DNA of 64,000 nt from Vibrio fortis (GTDB taxonomy: Bacteria; Pseudomonadota; Gammaproteobacteria; Enterobacterales; Vibrionaceae), in NCBI RefSeq assembly GCF_000695685.1, contig NZ_JFFR01000002.1, positions 930,001-994,000 on the forward strand. The letters run 5' to 3'. Position 1 is the stretch's first letter. The number at the start of each line of letters is the position of its first letter. Shown here in pieces: positions 45,628-55,167 of this stretch. Position numbers and translations under genes: made by a program. A model generated the notes under the pieces. That model was not told where the DNA came from. It ran no database searches and saw only the letters and a list, made by a program, of their open reading frames with translations.

Positions 45628-46962
45628 ATGTGCCATGTCTATTTCATTGATGATGAGCCAGATCTGCGGCTAGCCAGTGAACAGAGCTTTGAACTGGCAG
45701 ACATTGATGCTCAATTCTTCCCTGACGCAGAATCAGCGTTGATTGCTATCCAAGATCATGGATTGCCTCACGTCATCATCACCGATATCTGTCTTCCTGG
45801 GTTATCTGGCCATGACCTGCTGAATACTGTCATCCACAAAGATAAAGAGCTGCCGGTGATCATGATTACCGGGCACGGCGACATCTCAATGGCGGTCAAA
45901 TCGATTCATGATGGCGCTTATGACTTTATCGAGAAGCCATTTGCCAATGAAAGGCTGATTGAGACTACCAAGCGAGCCATCGAGAAGCGTCAATTGATCC
46001 TCGAAAACCGCGAGCTCAAACAGTCACTTAAAGCTAGCCAAACACTCGGACCACGTATCATCGGCGACACGCCAGTTATCCAAGAGCTGCGTTCGACCAT
46101 CACTCATGTTGCGGACACTAGCGCCGATATCTTGCTGTTTGGTGAAACCGGAACGGGTAAAGAATTAGTGGCGCGCTCGCTTCACGAACAGAGCAGTCGA
46201 CGTGAGCAGAATTTCGTCGCGGTTAACTGTGGTGCGGTACCAGAGAACTTGATTGAGAGTGAACTCTATGGTCATGAAAAAGGCGCCTTTACTGGAGCGG
46301 AAACCAAGAGGATCGGTAAGTTTGAGCATGCCCAAGGCGGTACCCTATTTCTAGACGAGATTGAATCAATGCCAATGCAGGCGCAGATTCGTCTGCTACG
46401 GGTTCTTCAAGAACGTGTTATCGAGCGTATTGGCTCTAACCAACTACAGCCCTTAGATATTCGCGTCATCGCAGCCACTAAAGTCGACCTCAAAAAAGCC
46501 GCTGCTGAAGGTACATTTAGACAAGATCTCTACTATCGTCTCAATGTCGTTACACTCGATTTACCACCACTACGCAGTCGTAAAGAAGACATTGCCGCCC
46601 TCTTCCACCACTTTCTATTAGTTGCTGCGGCACGTTATGGCAAAACCGCGCAAGCACTACCAAGTAGCGACCTGCACAAGTTAATGGCTCATGATTGGCC
46701 TGGCAATGTACGAGAGCTTAGAAACACCGCAGAGCGTTTTATTCTGTTGGGCAAACTGGCGCAACTGGGGGATGTTGTTGAGCAAGAAGTATACTCGAGT
46801 TTGGCTGACCAAGTAGCAAGCTTTGAAAAGTCAGTGATTGAGCAAGCTTTGATCGACAACGAAGGCAGTATCAAGCTAACGATGGAACTGCTTAACGTGC
46901 CGAGAAAAACTCTGTACGACAAGATGCAGCGCTACCAAATCGACAAAGACGATTATAAGTAA
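45628..46962 (+). CDS. dctD: Sigma-54-dependent response regulator DctD
   Basis: A 444-residue NtrC-type activator. The receiver domain has the phospho-acceptor in '[17 protein letters not shown]'. The AAA+ sigma-54 domain has Walker A '[17 protein letters not shown]' and the sigma-54 contact loop '[12 protein letters not shown]'. The C-terminal Fis-type helix-turn-helix is '[25 protein letters not shown]' in outline. It very likely activates the -24/-12 promoter found before dctP at 50500. Confidence 0.95.
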   Translation: MCHVYFIDDEPDLRLASEQSFELADIDAQFFPDAESALIAIQDHGLPHVIITDICLPGLSGHDLLNTVIHKDKELPVIMITGHGDISMAVKSIHDGAYDFIEKPFANERLIETTKRAIEKRQLILENRELKQSLKASQTLGPRIIGDTPVIQELRSTITHVADTSADILLFGETGTGKELVARSLHEQSSRREQNFVAVNCGAVPENLIESELYGHEKGAFTGAETKRIGKFEHAQGGTLFLDEIESMPMQAQIRLLRVLQERVIERIGSNQLQPLDIRVIAATKVDLKKAAAEGTFRQDLYYRLNVVTLDLPPLRSRKEDIAALFHHFLLVAAARYGKTAQALPSSDLHKLMAHDWPGNVRELRNTAERFILLGKLAQLGDVVEQEVYSSLADQVASFEKSVIEQALIDNEGSIKLTMELLNVPRKTLYDKMQRYQIDKDDYK

Positions 46963-47058
46963 ACTCTATCTGTTAGTTTTGTCTCTAAGTTGGCAGAGAC
47001 GCATGCACTCAGCCATACTCTCAATATCCGAATTAACAGAAGCAATTCCAATCGAACC

Positions 47059-47238
47059 ATGAACGAGAAAACAACAGTTCCTGCCATATCTGATACCGTT
47101 TTGATCGACGGGCATTACGAAGAAGAGAAGCGTTCAGGGCGAGAACGACGCAAAGGTCATGCTCGTTGGAAAGGTTACGACAGAAGAAACAGAGTCACTC
47201 GTCGTCATCCAGGTAAAAAAATAGATGAAGAGGTTTAA
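47059..47238 (+). CDS. Small, very basic hypothetical protein
   Basis: 59 residues from the ATG at 47059; a longer frame from a TTG at 46990 has no ribosome binding site. The C-terminal half is packed with Arg and Lys (RSGRERRKGHARWKGYDRRN), suggesting nucleic-acid binding, with an acidic patch before it. The stop codon lies inside the terminator hairpin at 47221. No family is recognised. It may be the tail gene of the dctBD transcript or not a gene at all. Confidence 0.45.
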   Translation: MNEKTTVPAISDTVLIDGHYEEEKRSGRERRKGHARWKGYDRRNRVTRRHPGKKIDEEV

Positions 47239-47250
47239 CTCTTCATCTAT
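47221..47250. terminator. Bidirectional terminator between dctBD and dctM
   Basis: GATGAAGAG and CTCTTCATC pair around GTTTAA, within ATAG...CTAT flanks. It overlaps the stop of the small gene. Confidence 0.75.
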
Positions 47251-47280
47251 TCGTTAAGGATAACGTTATACTCAATCGTA

Positions 47281-48642
47281 TTACTTAGTGATGATTTCCG
47301 GCCCCATTAGGGTAGTCGGTAGCCATGTTGATACCCATGGCACGTAAGTAACGATTATCAAGAACAGGAACATTACGCCAACCCACGGCAATGCCGCTTT
47401 CACCACGTTCATCATCGACATCTTCGCAACCCCTGCGGTCACAAACAAGTTGAGCCCCACCGGTGGCGTTATCATCCCTATCTCCATGTTCACCACCATC
47501 ATGATACCTAGGTGGATTGGGTCAATACCCAGTGCAATTGCAATTGGGAAAACCAGCGGTGCAACAATGATCAAAAGACCAGATGGCTCCATGAACTGAC
47601 CACCAATCAATAGCAGTACGTTAACCACAATCAAGAAGGTAATTGGACCAAGACCTGCCGATAGCATCGACTCAGTGATCATTTGTGGAATGCGTTCTTC
47701 TGTTAGTACGTGCTTTAGAATCAATGCGTTCGCAATGATAAACAGCAGCATAATCGTCAGCTTACCAGCATCGTACAAAGTATCTTTAGTGTCTTTGTGG
47801 ACGAAGGTTTGCAGTGCTTTCACTAACATCGGCTTTTTGTTTTCTTTGTCGGCGAATGGTCCCATGTCCTTATAGACAAAGTTGGCGATAAAGAAGGCGT
47901 ACACCGCAGCCACTGCTGCCGCTTCTGTTGGTGTAAAGATACCACCGTAAATACCACCAAGGATGATTACGATAAGCAGCAAGCCCCAGCTCGCATCTTT
48001 CGCAGCATCAAACATTTCACCCCAACCAACAAATGGTTGTGCTGGGATCTTTTTGATACGAGCAGCAATGTAGATAGCGATCATCAGCATCACGCCAGCC
48101 AGTAGCCCCGGAATAACACCACCAAGGAACATACGACCAACAGACACGTCTGTTGCTGCGGCATAAACTACCATTACGATCGATGGCGGGATCAGAATAC
48201 CCAAAGTACCCGCATTACAGATAACACCTGCCGCGAACTCTTTTGAGTAGCCATTTTTCACCATACCCGCAATTACGATACTACCAATCGCTACTACGGT
48301 CGCAGGAGACGAACCAGACAGTGCCGCAAACATCATACACGCCACAACAGACGCCATTGCCAGACCGCCGCGGAACCAACCTACCATTGCGATTGCAAAA
48401 CGGATAATTCGCTTTGCTACACCGCCCGTAGACATAAAGCTAGACGCTAAAATGAAGAACGGGATTGCCAACAAAGTGTAGTGACCCGCAAACGCGTTGA
48501 ACAGGGTTTGCGCCACTGAAGCAAGTGACGCGTCTGAGTGCATCAACAAAAACAGAATACTGGATAAACCCAGCGAGATAGCAATCGGCACGCCCACCAG
48601 CATGAAAGCGATTACCATCAAGAATAGAAATAACATCGCCAT
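47281..48642 (-). CDS. dctM: TRAP dicarboxylate transporter large permease DctM
   Basis: A 453-residue protein with about 12-13 membrane segments. TRAP-DctM family motifs: 'GVPIAISLGLSSILF', 'AALSGSSPATVVAIGSI', 'NAGTLGILIPPSIVMVVYA', 'GIFTPTEAAAVAAVYAFF', and 'MEIGMITPPVGLNLFVTAGVA'. It is the sodium-coupled carrier of the C4-dicarboxylate TRAP system. It starts 2 bp after dctQ, in the dctPQM operon. Confidence 0.95.
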   Translation of the reverse strand: MAMLFLFLMVIAFMLVGVPIAISLGLSSILFLLMHSDASLASVAQTLFNAFAGHYTLLAIPFFILASSFMSTGGVAKRIIRFAIAMVGWFRGGLAMASVVACMMFAALSGSSPATVVAIGSIVIAGMVKNGYSKEFAAGVICNAGTLGILIPPSIVMVVYAAATDVSVGRMFLGGVIPGLLAGVMLMIAIYIAARIKKIPAQPFVGWGEMFDAAKDASWGLLLIVIILGGIYGGIFTPTEAAAVAAVYAFFIANFVYKDMGPFADKENKKPMLVKALQTFVHKDTKDTLYDAGKLTIMLLFIIANALILKHVLTEERIPQMITESMLSAGLGPITFLIVVNVLLLIGGQFMEPSGLLIIVAPLVFPIAIALGIDPIHLGIMMVVNMEIGMITPPVGLNLFVTAGVAKMSMMNVVKAALPWVGVMFLFLIIVTYVPWVSTWLPTTLMGPEIITK

Positions 48643-48644
48643 GA

Positions 48645-49379
48645 TTAGTCGTCCTTGCTTTTCGATTGTTGATTAGATGGCTTTGAGTCTTCCGTTTTCA
48701 CGGAGTTTTGCGAATCCAAGATCGCTGTAGCGTCTTCGTCACTTCCCGCTTCTACTTGTGCTTTAAGCGCATCAAGATCTTCTTCCGCTTCGTGACCTGC
48801 GATCATGCGATCAATCTTGCCTGTCGCGACTTGATAAGCGATCTGTGCAAAACGGAATGTAAGAAGTGCCATACCAATCGGTAGTGCCATGTAAGGAATG
48901 AATCGAGGCAGTTTTTCGTAGCGCTCGCCCTCATTGAGCCAATCAGCTAAGAACTGCAGCATCTCTGGCATTGGAATATCGTCGGTTTCGTACCATGCGC
49001 GATCGGTCGCGAATGGGTACCAGTAGTTCCAAGAACCAATCAAAAGAAGGATAGAGAACGCAAGGCAACAAGTGACAGCAATCAAGGCATACACTTTTCT
49101 AAGTTTCTCTGGTGCTAGGTTGATAACCACATCAACCCCGATGTGGAAGTGTTTTTTAACGCCGTAAGAAGCGCCAACCAACACCATCCACGCAAACATG
49201 AATACGGTGAGTTCCAATGCCCATAAAATGTTGTCATTGAACGCGTATCGAAAGACCACGTTCGCAAAAGTTAATAGGGTCATTGCACCCAGAAAGAAGG
49301 CTATTAAAGACTCTTCAATTAAATCGGTGACTCTTCCGACTTTGGAAAATAAAGACTGTTCCATTTGAGACTGTTCCAT
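48645..49379 (-). CDS. dctQ: TRAP dicarboxylate transporter small permease DctQ
   Basis: A 244-residue protein with four membrane helices in the first 180 residues (for example 'LELTVFMFAWMVLVGASYGVKKHFHIGVDV' in outline, the DctQ signature). A polar, acidic tail of about 50 residues follows (GHEAEEDLDALKAQ onward, ending KSKDD). DctQ proteins are usually shorter, so the tail is an extension. It pairs with DctM in the membrane. Confidence 0.93.
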   Translation of the reverse strand: MEQSQMEQSLFSKVGRVTDLIEESLIAFFLGAMTLLTFANVVFRYAFNDNILWALELTVFMFAWMVLVGASYGVKKHFHIGVDVVINLAPEKLRKVYALIAVTCCLAFSILLLIGSWNYWYPFATDRAWYETDDIPMPEMLQFLADWLNEGERYEKLPRFIPYMALPIGMALLTFRFAQIAYQVATGKIDRMIAGHEAEEDLDALKAQVEAGSDEDATAILDSQNSVKTEDSKPSNQQSKSKDD

Positions 49380-49445
49380 AAAATGCTCCGCTTATAATTG
49401 TTTTAATAGAGGGCGGCGGTAGGGAGCCGCCACCCAATAGCGGTA

Positions 49446-50441
49446 TTACTGGTTAGAAGCCAGTGCAGCTTCGATTAGATCAGAGCCGATGTCTTTCTCA
49501 AACTTCTTCCATACTGGTTGAAGCGCTGTTACCCAAGCTTGACGTTGTTCTGGTGTCAGTGTACGAACCTCACCACCTGCTTCGATGATGTTGTTCTTGT
49601 TCGCTAGGTTAACTTTTGAAGACTCAGCGTTACGTGTCTCAGAAACTTCTTTAACAATCGTGTTTAGCTGTTCACGTACGTCTTTAGGTAGGCCTTTCCA
49701 GAAGTCGTTTGACGTTACAACTAGGTAATCAAGAATACCGTGGTTGGTTTCTGTTACGCCGTCTTGTACTTCGAAGAATTTCTTACCGTAGATGTTAGAC
49801 CAAGTGTTCTCTTGACCGTCGATAACTTTAGTTTGCAGGCCGCCGTATACTTCTTTGAACGACATCTTCTGTGGGTTAGCACCTAACTGCTCAAACTGTG
49901 CAACCAGTACGTCAGACGCTTGTACACGGAACTTCAAACCTTCTGCATCTACAGGGCTGATAAGCGGCTTGTTCGCAGACATCTGCTTCATTCCGTTATG
50001 CCAGAACGCGAGACCTTGTAGGCCACGACGCTTCATTGCATTCTTCAGCTTTTCACCAGATTCTGAGTTTTGGAAACGGTCAACAGCATCAACATCTTCA
50101 AACAGGAACGGAAGGTCAAAAATGCGGTATTTCTTAGTGAACTTCTCAAATTTAGACAGCGAAGGTGCCGCCATTTGAACATCACCATTTAACAGGGCTT
50201 CCAGTACCTTGTTGTCATCGTATAGTGTTGAGTTAGGGAAAACTTGCATACAAGCTTTACCGTTCATCTCCGTGTTTACTCGCTCTTCTAGTAAAGAAGC
50301 AGCAATGCCTTTCGGGTGCTTATCAGTATTTGTTACGTGGCTGAATTTGATAACAATTTCACCAGGATCACAGTTCGCAGCAGCATTAAAACTTGTGAGC
50401 GCGAGGGCAGATACAGATAGCAGGGTAAGAGGCTTAAACAT
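49446..50441 (-). CDS. dctP: TRAP transporter C4-dicarboxylate-binding protein DctP
   Basis: A 331-residue periplasmic protein. The signal peptide is cleaved near AAANC. Family segments include 'IVIKFSHVTNTDKHPKGIAASLLEERVN' in outline, 'LKFRVQASDVLVAQFEQLGANP' with the ligand Arg, and 'YGGLQTKVIDGQENTWSNIYGKKF' in outline. It is the first gene of the operon, behind the sigma-54 promoter at 50500. It delivers succinate/malate/fumarate to DctQM. Confidence 0.95.
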   Translation of the reverse strand: MFKPLTLLSVSALALTSFNAAANCDPGEIVIKFSHVTNTDKHPKGIAASLLEERVNTEMNGKACMQVFPNSTLYDDNKVLEALLNGDVQMAAPSLSKFEKFTKKYRIFDLPFLFEDVDAVDRFQNSESGEKLKNAMKRRGLQGLAFWHNGMKQMSANKPLISPVDAEGLKFRVQASDVLVAQFEQLGANPQKMSFKEVYGGLQTKVIDGQENTWSNIYGKKFFEVQDGVTETNHGILDYLVVTSNDFWKGLPKDVREQLNTIVKEVSETRNAESSKVNLANKNNIIEAGGEVRTLTPEQRQAWVTALQPVWKKFEKDIGSDLIEAALASNQ

Positions 50442-50499
50442 TATTATTCTCCTTAGTAAACAAAGCAGCCCATCAATGGGAACTGCATGTCATCACTAA

Positions 50500-50516
50500 G
50501 GCAATTAACGAGCCAA
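50500..50516 (-). promoter_or_regulatory. Sigma-54 (-24/-12) promoter of dctP
   Basis: The minus strand reads TTGGCTCGTTAATTGCC, with GG and GC elements at the right spacing; it matches the consensus YTGGCACG-N4-TTGCW at nearly all key bases. A DctD-type activator is encoded 3.5 kb away. Confidence 0.8.
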
Positions 50517-50761
50517 CTAGATACAATTATTTAACAAGCCTTTAACCACAAGGCTTCGCGGATAATTAGATGAACCTAAAGAAAAACAAACGTATAAGTA
50601 ATGGGTGGAAAATGACACATCGAATATTTGTAAATGGGTGGGAGTTGACCACTGTTTAAATGATGAGTTCGAAAACCAGAATGGACTTACAGGCTACTAA
50701 AGTAACTCTGTCGTAATGAGTGAATCATGCTCAGCACACAAGAGATTAAATCTAAAAAGAG

Positions 50762-50786
50762 AAAAGCGACCATAACGATCGCTTTT
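50762..50786 (-). terminator. Terminator of the subtilase gene
   Basis: AAAAGCGA and TCGCTTTT pair; on the minus strand the hairpin is followed by TCTCTTTTT. Confidence 0.7.
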
Positions 50787-50837
50787 ATCAACACTGATTC
50801 ACATTATATAGCTGGAAATACCTGTGATATTTTACTA

Positions 50838-51983
50838 TCAGTTCATCACTGCAATTGGGTCTGGCACCCCATCAGGATCATTATTTACCGTTCCATCTGT
50901 CGATGGTAATTCACCATCACCTAACCCACTCGCTAATATGACACCGCATAAGTGAGGCGCTGCCATCGAGGTACCATTGTAAGAAACCGTTCCTCCTCCC
51001 GCTTTGGTTGATAGCACATCGACTCCCGGTTGCGCGTAATCGACATCAAAACCATAATTGGAAAAGTAAGCGAAGCTATCGTTAGTTTCGCCAAATGCTG
51101 AGATAGTAAATATGTTTGTACCGTTAGTGCTCGCAGGCGTAAAACCACGCGCGTCTTGACCAGAGTTGCCAGCCGCCAGCGAGAAAAAGACCCCTTTTGA
51201 TGCGGCAGTTAGGATTGCACTCTCTAGAGCCTCAGAATAACCAGCACCACCTAAGCTCATGTTGGCACAGTCGCCGGAATTACCATAACGAGCAACATGG
51301 TCAACACCGGCTATCACACCCGACATTGTACCACTGCCACTGTTATCTAAGACCTTCACTGGGATAACCTCAACCCCTGGAGCAACACCAATAACATCAA
51401 AGCCATCATCATACGCCCCTATTGTTCCAGCGACATGTGTGCCATGGCCGTTACCATCATTGGTATTATTTTTCTTGCCGCGAGTAAAGTTTGCACCCCG
51501 TGACTCGTTAACATTCAAATCTGGATGGCCGCTATCAATACCGGAGTCGATAACCCATGCGACAACAGTGGCGTCACTCATATCAACAGTGCCACCCTTT
51601 ACTCGTGTCACTCCCCAAGGCGTTTTTTGTATCGCTCTCTCTGCAGAATCTCCCCCGCCCTTATTCGGGTTACCGCCTCTCGGAAATGCATGCATCTCAA
51701 TATCTTGTTCAATATATTCAATTTCGGGAAACCTATTTGTCAGTCCCTTGAGTGCTTGCTGAGGGATTTTGACTGAAAAACCTTTCAATGCATGACTGTA
51801 TTGATGACCAACCACACCTTTTCCGCTCGCCACTTCACGAGCGATATCATTAGCTCGAGATACCGACGTGCTTTCTTTAAGAACGACAATATAACTATCG
51901 CGCAGATCATGATTTACCACAGCCCCTACAGGAAAGGACAGAAGAGCAGCTGACATAGCCCCTGCTAGTATTTGAACTCTCAT
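50838..51983 (-). CDS. Secreted subtilisin-family (S8) serine protease, proteinase K type
   Basis: 381 residues from the ATG at 51983; an ATG three codons earlier touches the ribosome binding site. It has a signal peptide (to about GAVV), then an inhibitor I9 propeptide (SYIVVLKESTSVSRAN ... YIEQDIEMHAF). The catalytic domain has Asp in 'VAWVIDSGIDSGHPDL', His in 'GNGHGTHVAGTIG', oxyanion Asn in 'LAAGNSGQD' and Ser in 'YNGTSMAAPHLCG'. The enzyme ends about 35 residues after the catalytic Ser, with no sorting tail or extra domain. It stands alone. Confidence 0.93.
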   Translation of the reverse strand: MRVQILAGAMSAALLSFPVGAVVNHDLRDSYIVVLKESTSVSRANDIAREVASGKGVVGHQYSHALKGFSVKIPQQALKGLTNRFPEIEYIEQDIEMHAFPRGGNPNKGGGDSAERAIQKTPWGVTRVKGGTVDMSDATVVAWVIDSGIDSGHPDLNVNESRGANFTRGKKNNTNDGNGHGTHVAGTIGAYDDGFDVIGVAPGVEVIPVKVLDNSGSGTMSGVIAGVDHVARYGNSGDCANMSLGGAGYSEALESAILTAASKGVFFSLAAGNSGQDARGFTPASTNGTNIFTISAFGETNDSFAYFSNYGFDVDYAQPGVDVLSTKAGGGTVSYNGTSMAAPHLCGVILASGLGDGELPSTDGTVNNDPDGVPDPIAVMN

Positions 51984-52076
51984 TTCCGACATCCTTGATT
52001 TTCTATAATAATTTCCCGTAAAGCATAGACCCTAGTAATAGATTTATCAGTAATGAGTTTTGTATATTGATATAAA

Positions 52077-52103
52077 AACACCCCATCAAATGATGGGGTG
52101 TTT
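52077..52103 (-). terminator. Terminator of the sugar ABC operon
   Basis: AAACACCCCATCA pairs with TGATGGGGTGTTT around a 1-2 base turn, 27 bp past the ATPase stop codon. Confidence 0.85.
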
Positions 52104-52129
52104 AATAAAAGGTTATCATTTACAAGATT

Positions 52130-53242
52130 CTAGAAATCAATTCTTCTTTCCGTTTGCGCATCAAAGAATACCGCTTTCGACAGGTCGAAATGCAGCGGTG
52201 CCATCTGCCCTACCGACACTTCAAATTCCGGAGATAAGCGACACGCAACTTCTTGGTCGTTGACCTTCACCATCGCAATCGTATCTGGCCCTGTCGGTTC
52301 TAGCACTTCCAACTGCAAATCCAATTTAGTGGTTGCCGACAGATCATCACCTTGTTGCTCAGTAATGTGTTCAGGGCGCAGGCCAATCACCACTTCTTTG
52401 CCATCTTGTTCGCGCATGCTTTGCGGCAGTCGAATATGGTGCTCTTGATCCGCCGTACCAATAACCTTAATGATCGGATTTTGCTCCTCGTCGAGGTCTA
52501 CCATAGTCTTGATGAAGTTCATCGATGGTGACCCCATAAAACCGGCCACAAACATATTGCTTGGCTTAGTGTAGATCTCTTGCGGTGTGCCTAACTGCTG
52601 CAATTCACCATCTTTCATTACTGCAATACGATCTGCTAGTGTCATCGCCTCGATTTGGTCATGGGTTACATAAACAATCGTAGTGTTGAGCTTTTGATGT
52701 AGGCGCTTAATCTGATGGCGCATTTCCACACGCAGCTTGGCATCCAAGTTAGAAAGCGGCTCATCAAACAAGTACAGCTTAGGACGACGCGCCAGTGCTC
52801 GTCCCATCGCCACACGCTGACGCTGACCACCGGATAACTGTGATGGTTTGCGGTCCAACAGTTGCTCGATCTGCAGCATTTCAGCGACGCGATTCACCTC
52901 AGCATCGATCTCGTCTTGAGGCATCTTGCGGATCTTCAAGCCGAAGGCGATATTGCCGCGTACCGTCATGTTTGGATATAACGCATAGGATTGGAACACC
53001 ATCGCAATGTCGCGGTCTTTAGGTTCAACCTGAGCGACATCAACACCATCAATCACTATCTCACCCGAGCTAATGTTTTCTAGCCCAGCAATGGTATTCA
53101 TTAAGGTGGATTTTCCACACCCCGAAGGGCCGACAAGTATCAAGAACTCCCCCGAATCGATACTAATGTCGATGCCCTTTAACGTTTCGTTGTCCGCGTT
53201 GCGATAAGTTTTACGGATCTGTTTTAAATCTAATGTTGCCAT
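52130..53242 (-). CDS. Sugar ABC transporter ATP-binding protein (MalK/UgpC type)
   Basis: A 370-residue protein. Walker A 'LVGPSGCGKSTLMNTIAG', Q-loop 'MVFQSYALYPNMTV', signature 'LSGGQRQRVAMGRALAR', Walker B 'KLYLFDEPLSNLD' and the switch His in 'TIVYVTHDQIEAM'. The C-terminal TOBE domain is of the MalK type, which can serve regulation. It is the last gene of the glucose-type operon, 6 bp after the permease gene. Confidence 0.95.
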   Translation of the reverse strand: MATLDLKQIRKTYRNADNETLKGIDISIDSGEFLILVGPSGCGKSTLMNTIAGLENISSGEIVIDGVDVAQVEPKDRDIAMVFQSYALYPNMTVRGNIAFGLKIRKMPQDEIDAEVNRVAEMLQIEQLLDRKPSQLSGGQRQRVAMGRALARRPKLYLFDEPLSNLDAKLRVEMRHQIKRLHQKLNTTIVYVTHDQIEAMTLADRIAVMKDGELQQLGTPQEIYTKPSNMFVAGFMGSPSMNFIKTMVDLDEEQNPIIKVIGTADQEHHIRLPQSMREQDGKEVVIGLRPEHITEQQGDDLSATTKLDLQLEVLEPTGPDTIAMVKVNDQEVACRLSPEFEVSVGQMAPLHFDLSKAVFFDAQTERRIDF

Positions 53243-53248
53243 GGGTAA

Positions 53249-54106
53249 TTATCCTTTTACTGATCCTGCCGTTAGGCCACGAACAAAATATTTTCCTGCG
53301 AAGACATACACCAACAATGTTGGCAGTGCGGCGATGATCGCAGCAGCCATATCGACGTTGTACTCTTTAACGCCCGTACTGGTGTTGACCAAGTTGTTTA
53401 ATGCCACGGTGATCGGCTGAGTCTCCGAGCCTGAATACACCACCCCGAATAAGAAATCGTTCCAGATAGCGGTAAACTGCCAGATCACCGTCACCATGAT
53501 GATAGGTGTTGAGATCGGTAATAAGATCTTGAAAAAGATGGTAAAGAAGCCGGCACCATCCAGTTTTGCCGCTTTGATCAACTCATCTGGAATCGAGATG
53601 TAGAAGTTACGGAAGAACAGCGTCGTAAATGCCATGCCGTAGATAACGTGCACAAGTACCAGACCAACTGTGGTGTTTGCTAAACCCATCTTGCCCAGTA
53701 CGGTCGCCATAGGTAACAACACCACTTGGAATGGAATGAAACAACCGAACAGCAGCAAGCTAAAGAACAGGTTTGAGCCACGGAACTGCCACTTAGTGAC
53801 CACATAGCCATTGAATGCGCCCAGTAGTGTTGAGATAGCCACTGCTGGAATCACCATTTGGAACGAGTTCCAGAAATAGCCTTTCACCCCTTCACACTTC
53901 ACGCCAGTACAAGCGCTGTCCCACGCTTTATACCAAGCATCGAACACCCACTCTTTAGGTAAACTCATCAAGTTACCCGCCTTGATGTCTGGCAAGGTTT
54001 TGAATGATGTCAGTACCATGACGAACAACGGCATTAGGTAAACCAAGCAGAAGAAAAGTAGAGCCGAATAGATAAACATTCGAGCAAAGTTGATGTTATT
54101 CATCAT
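53249..54106 (-). CDS. Sugar ABC transporter permease (MalG/GtsC type)
   Basis: A 285-residue protein with six membrane helices and the EAA-type loop 'FYISIPDELIKAAKLDGAGFFTIFFKILLPIS' in outline. The C terminus 'GKYFVRGLTAGSVKG' is typical of MalG-like permeases of the CUT1 class. Its start overlaps the previous permease stop by 4 bp, so the two are coupled. Confidence 0.93.
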   Translation of the reverse strand: MMNNINFARMFIYSALLFFCLVYLMPLFVMVLTSFKTLPDIKAGNLMSLPKEWVFDAWYKAWDSACTGVKCEGVKGYFWNSFQMVIPAVAISTLLGAFNGYVVTKWQFRGSNLFFSLLLFGCFIPFQVVLLPMATVLGKMGLANTTVGLVLVHVIYGMAFTTLFFRNFYISIPDELIKAAKLDGAGFFTIFFKILLPISTPIIMVTVIWQFTAIWNDFLFGVVYSGSETQPITVALNNLVNTSTGVKEYNVDMAAAIIAALPTLLVYVFAGKYFVRGLTAGSVKG

Positions 54107-55041
54107 GACTTTTTCTCCCTAAGCTCAGAGTAAAGATAAGGCACCAGAATCGCTAAGATACCCGCTAGCATCATCATGGCACTGGCAGCACCTAGGCCGA
54201 TTTGTCCGCGTGTAAACGAGTGTGCATACATGAATAACGCTGGAAGATCCGATGAATAACCCGGGCCACCTGCCGTCATTGCTGTCACAAGGTCGAAGCT
54301 CTTAATCGCAATGTGTGAAGTGATGATCACCGCACTGAAAACCACAGGTCGCAAGCAAGGTAAAATGATCTTGAGATAAATAGTGGGTAAGCTTGCACCG
54401 TCAATTTGCGCCGCTTTAATGATCGAAGAATCGATACCACGCAGGCCAGCTAAGAACATCGCCATCACGAAACCTGACGACTGCCAAAGCGCGGCAATCA
54501 CTAAGGTGTAAACCGCCATTTCAGAGTCGACCAGCCAGTCGAATTTAAAATCGGTAAAGCCCCAATCTTGCATCAGCTTTTCAATACCGAGCCCCGGGTT
54601 CAGAATCCACTTCCAAGCGGTACCCGTCACGATGAATGACAGGGCCATTGGGTAGAGATAGATGGTACGAATCGCGCCTTCTTGTCGGATATTCTGGTCA
54701 AGCAAAATCGCTAAGCCGACACCCAATACGATAGCAATCACCATGAATAGGATCCCAAATACACCGAGGTTAGTGATCGAGGTGATCCAGCGATCGTTCT
54801 CCATTAGCTTTTCATATTGAGCAAAGCCAACAAAATTGAAGCTCGGTAGAAATCGAGAGTTAGTAAACGACAGCGCTGCCGTCCAGAATATATAGCCGTA
54901 GATACATACCACGGTGACCAACGCGGTCGGTGCCAGCACAATCTTAGGTAACCAATGCTGTAACCTGTCAGCAAAACTGGGCTTTGGTGCAGGCTGGCTC
55001 CTTGTCGGTTTTGGAGTCGACTCAGTCAAAACATGCTCCAT
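54103..55041 (-). CDS. Sugar ABC transporter permease (MalF/GtsB type)
   Basis: 312 residues from the ATG at 55041 (MEHVLTEST), which follows AAGGAAAAGTT; the frame extends 6 codons further up. It has a proline-rich cytoplasmic start and six membrane helices, with the EAA loop 'GIDSSIIKAAQIDGASLPTIYLKIILPCL' in outline. It pairs with the next permease to form the channel of the CUT1 sugar importer. Confidence 0.93.
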   Translation of the reverse strand: MEHVLTESTPKPTRSQPAPKPSFADRLQHWLPKIVLAPTALVTVVCIYGYIFWTAALSFTNSRFLPSFNFVGFAQYEKLMENDRWITSITNLGVFGILFMVIAIVLGVGLAILLDQNIRQEGAIRTIYLYPMALSFIVTGTAWKWILNPGLGIEKLMQDWGFTDFKFDWLVDSEMAVYTLVIAALWQSSGFVMAMFLAGLRGIDSSIIKAAQIDGASLPTIYLKIILPCLRPVVFSAVIITSHIAIKSFDLVTAMTAGGPGYSSDLPALFMYAHSFTRGQIGLGAASAMMMLAGILAILVPYLYSELREKKS

Positions 55042-55167
55042 AACTTTTCCTTGTTGCACAATTGAGCCAATGGCTTACCTCTCGGCACCACATCAGCATC
55101 ACGCATATCAGAATTGAGGTGAAGAGCGGATAGGCTCCCTACGAACCTACCCACCCTGGGGGTTAGG

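Larger units (their letters stand above)
50442..50837. other. 396-bp intergenic region holding the dctP control region
   Basis: The left part contains the dctP ribosome binding site, the sigma-54 promoter (50500-50516) and two direct repeats CCACCCATT (minus strand; 50600-50608 and 50633-50641). The right part holds the terminator of the protease gene. No gene is seen. Confidence 0.55.

Noticed and set aside
50838..51983. Subtilase as a rhombosortase (GlyGly-CTERM) substrate
   Set aside because: The protein ends soon after the catalytic Ser region with no Gly-rich, hydrophobic and basic tail.
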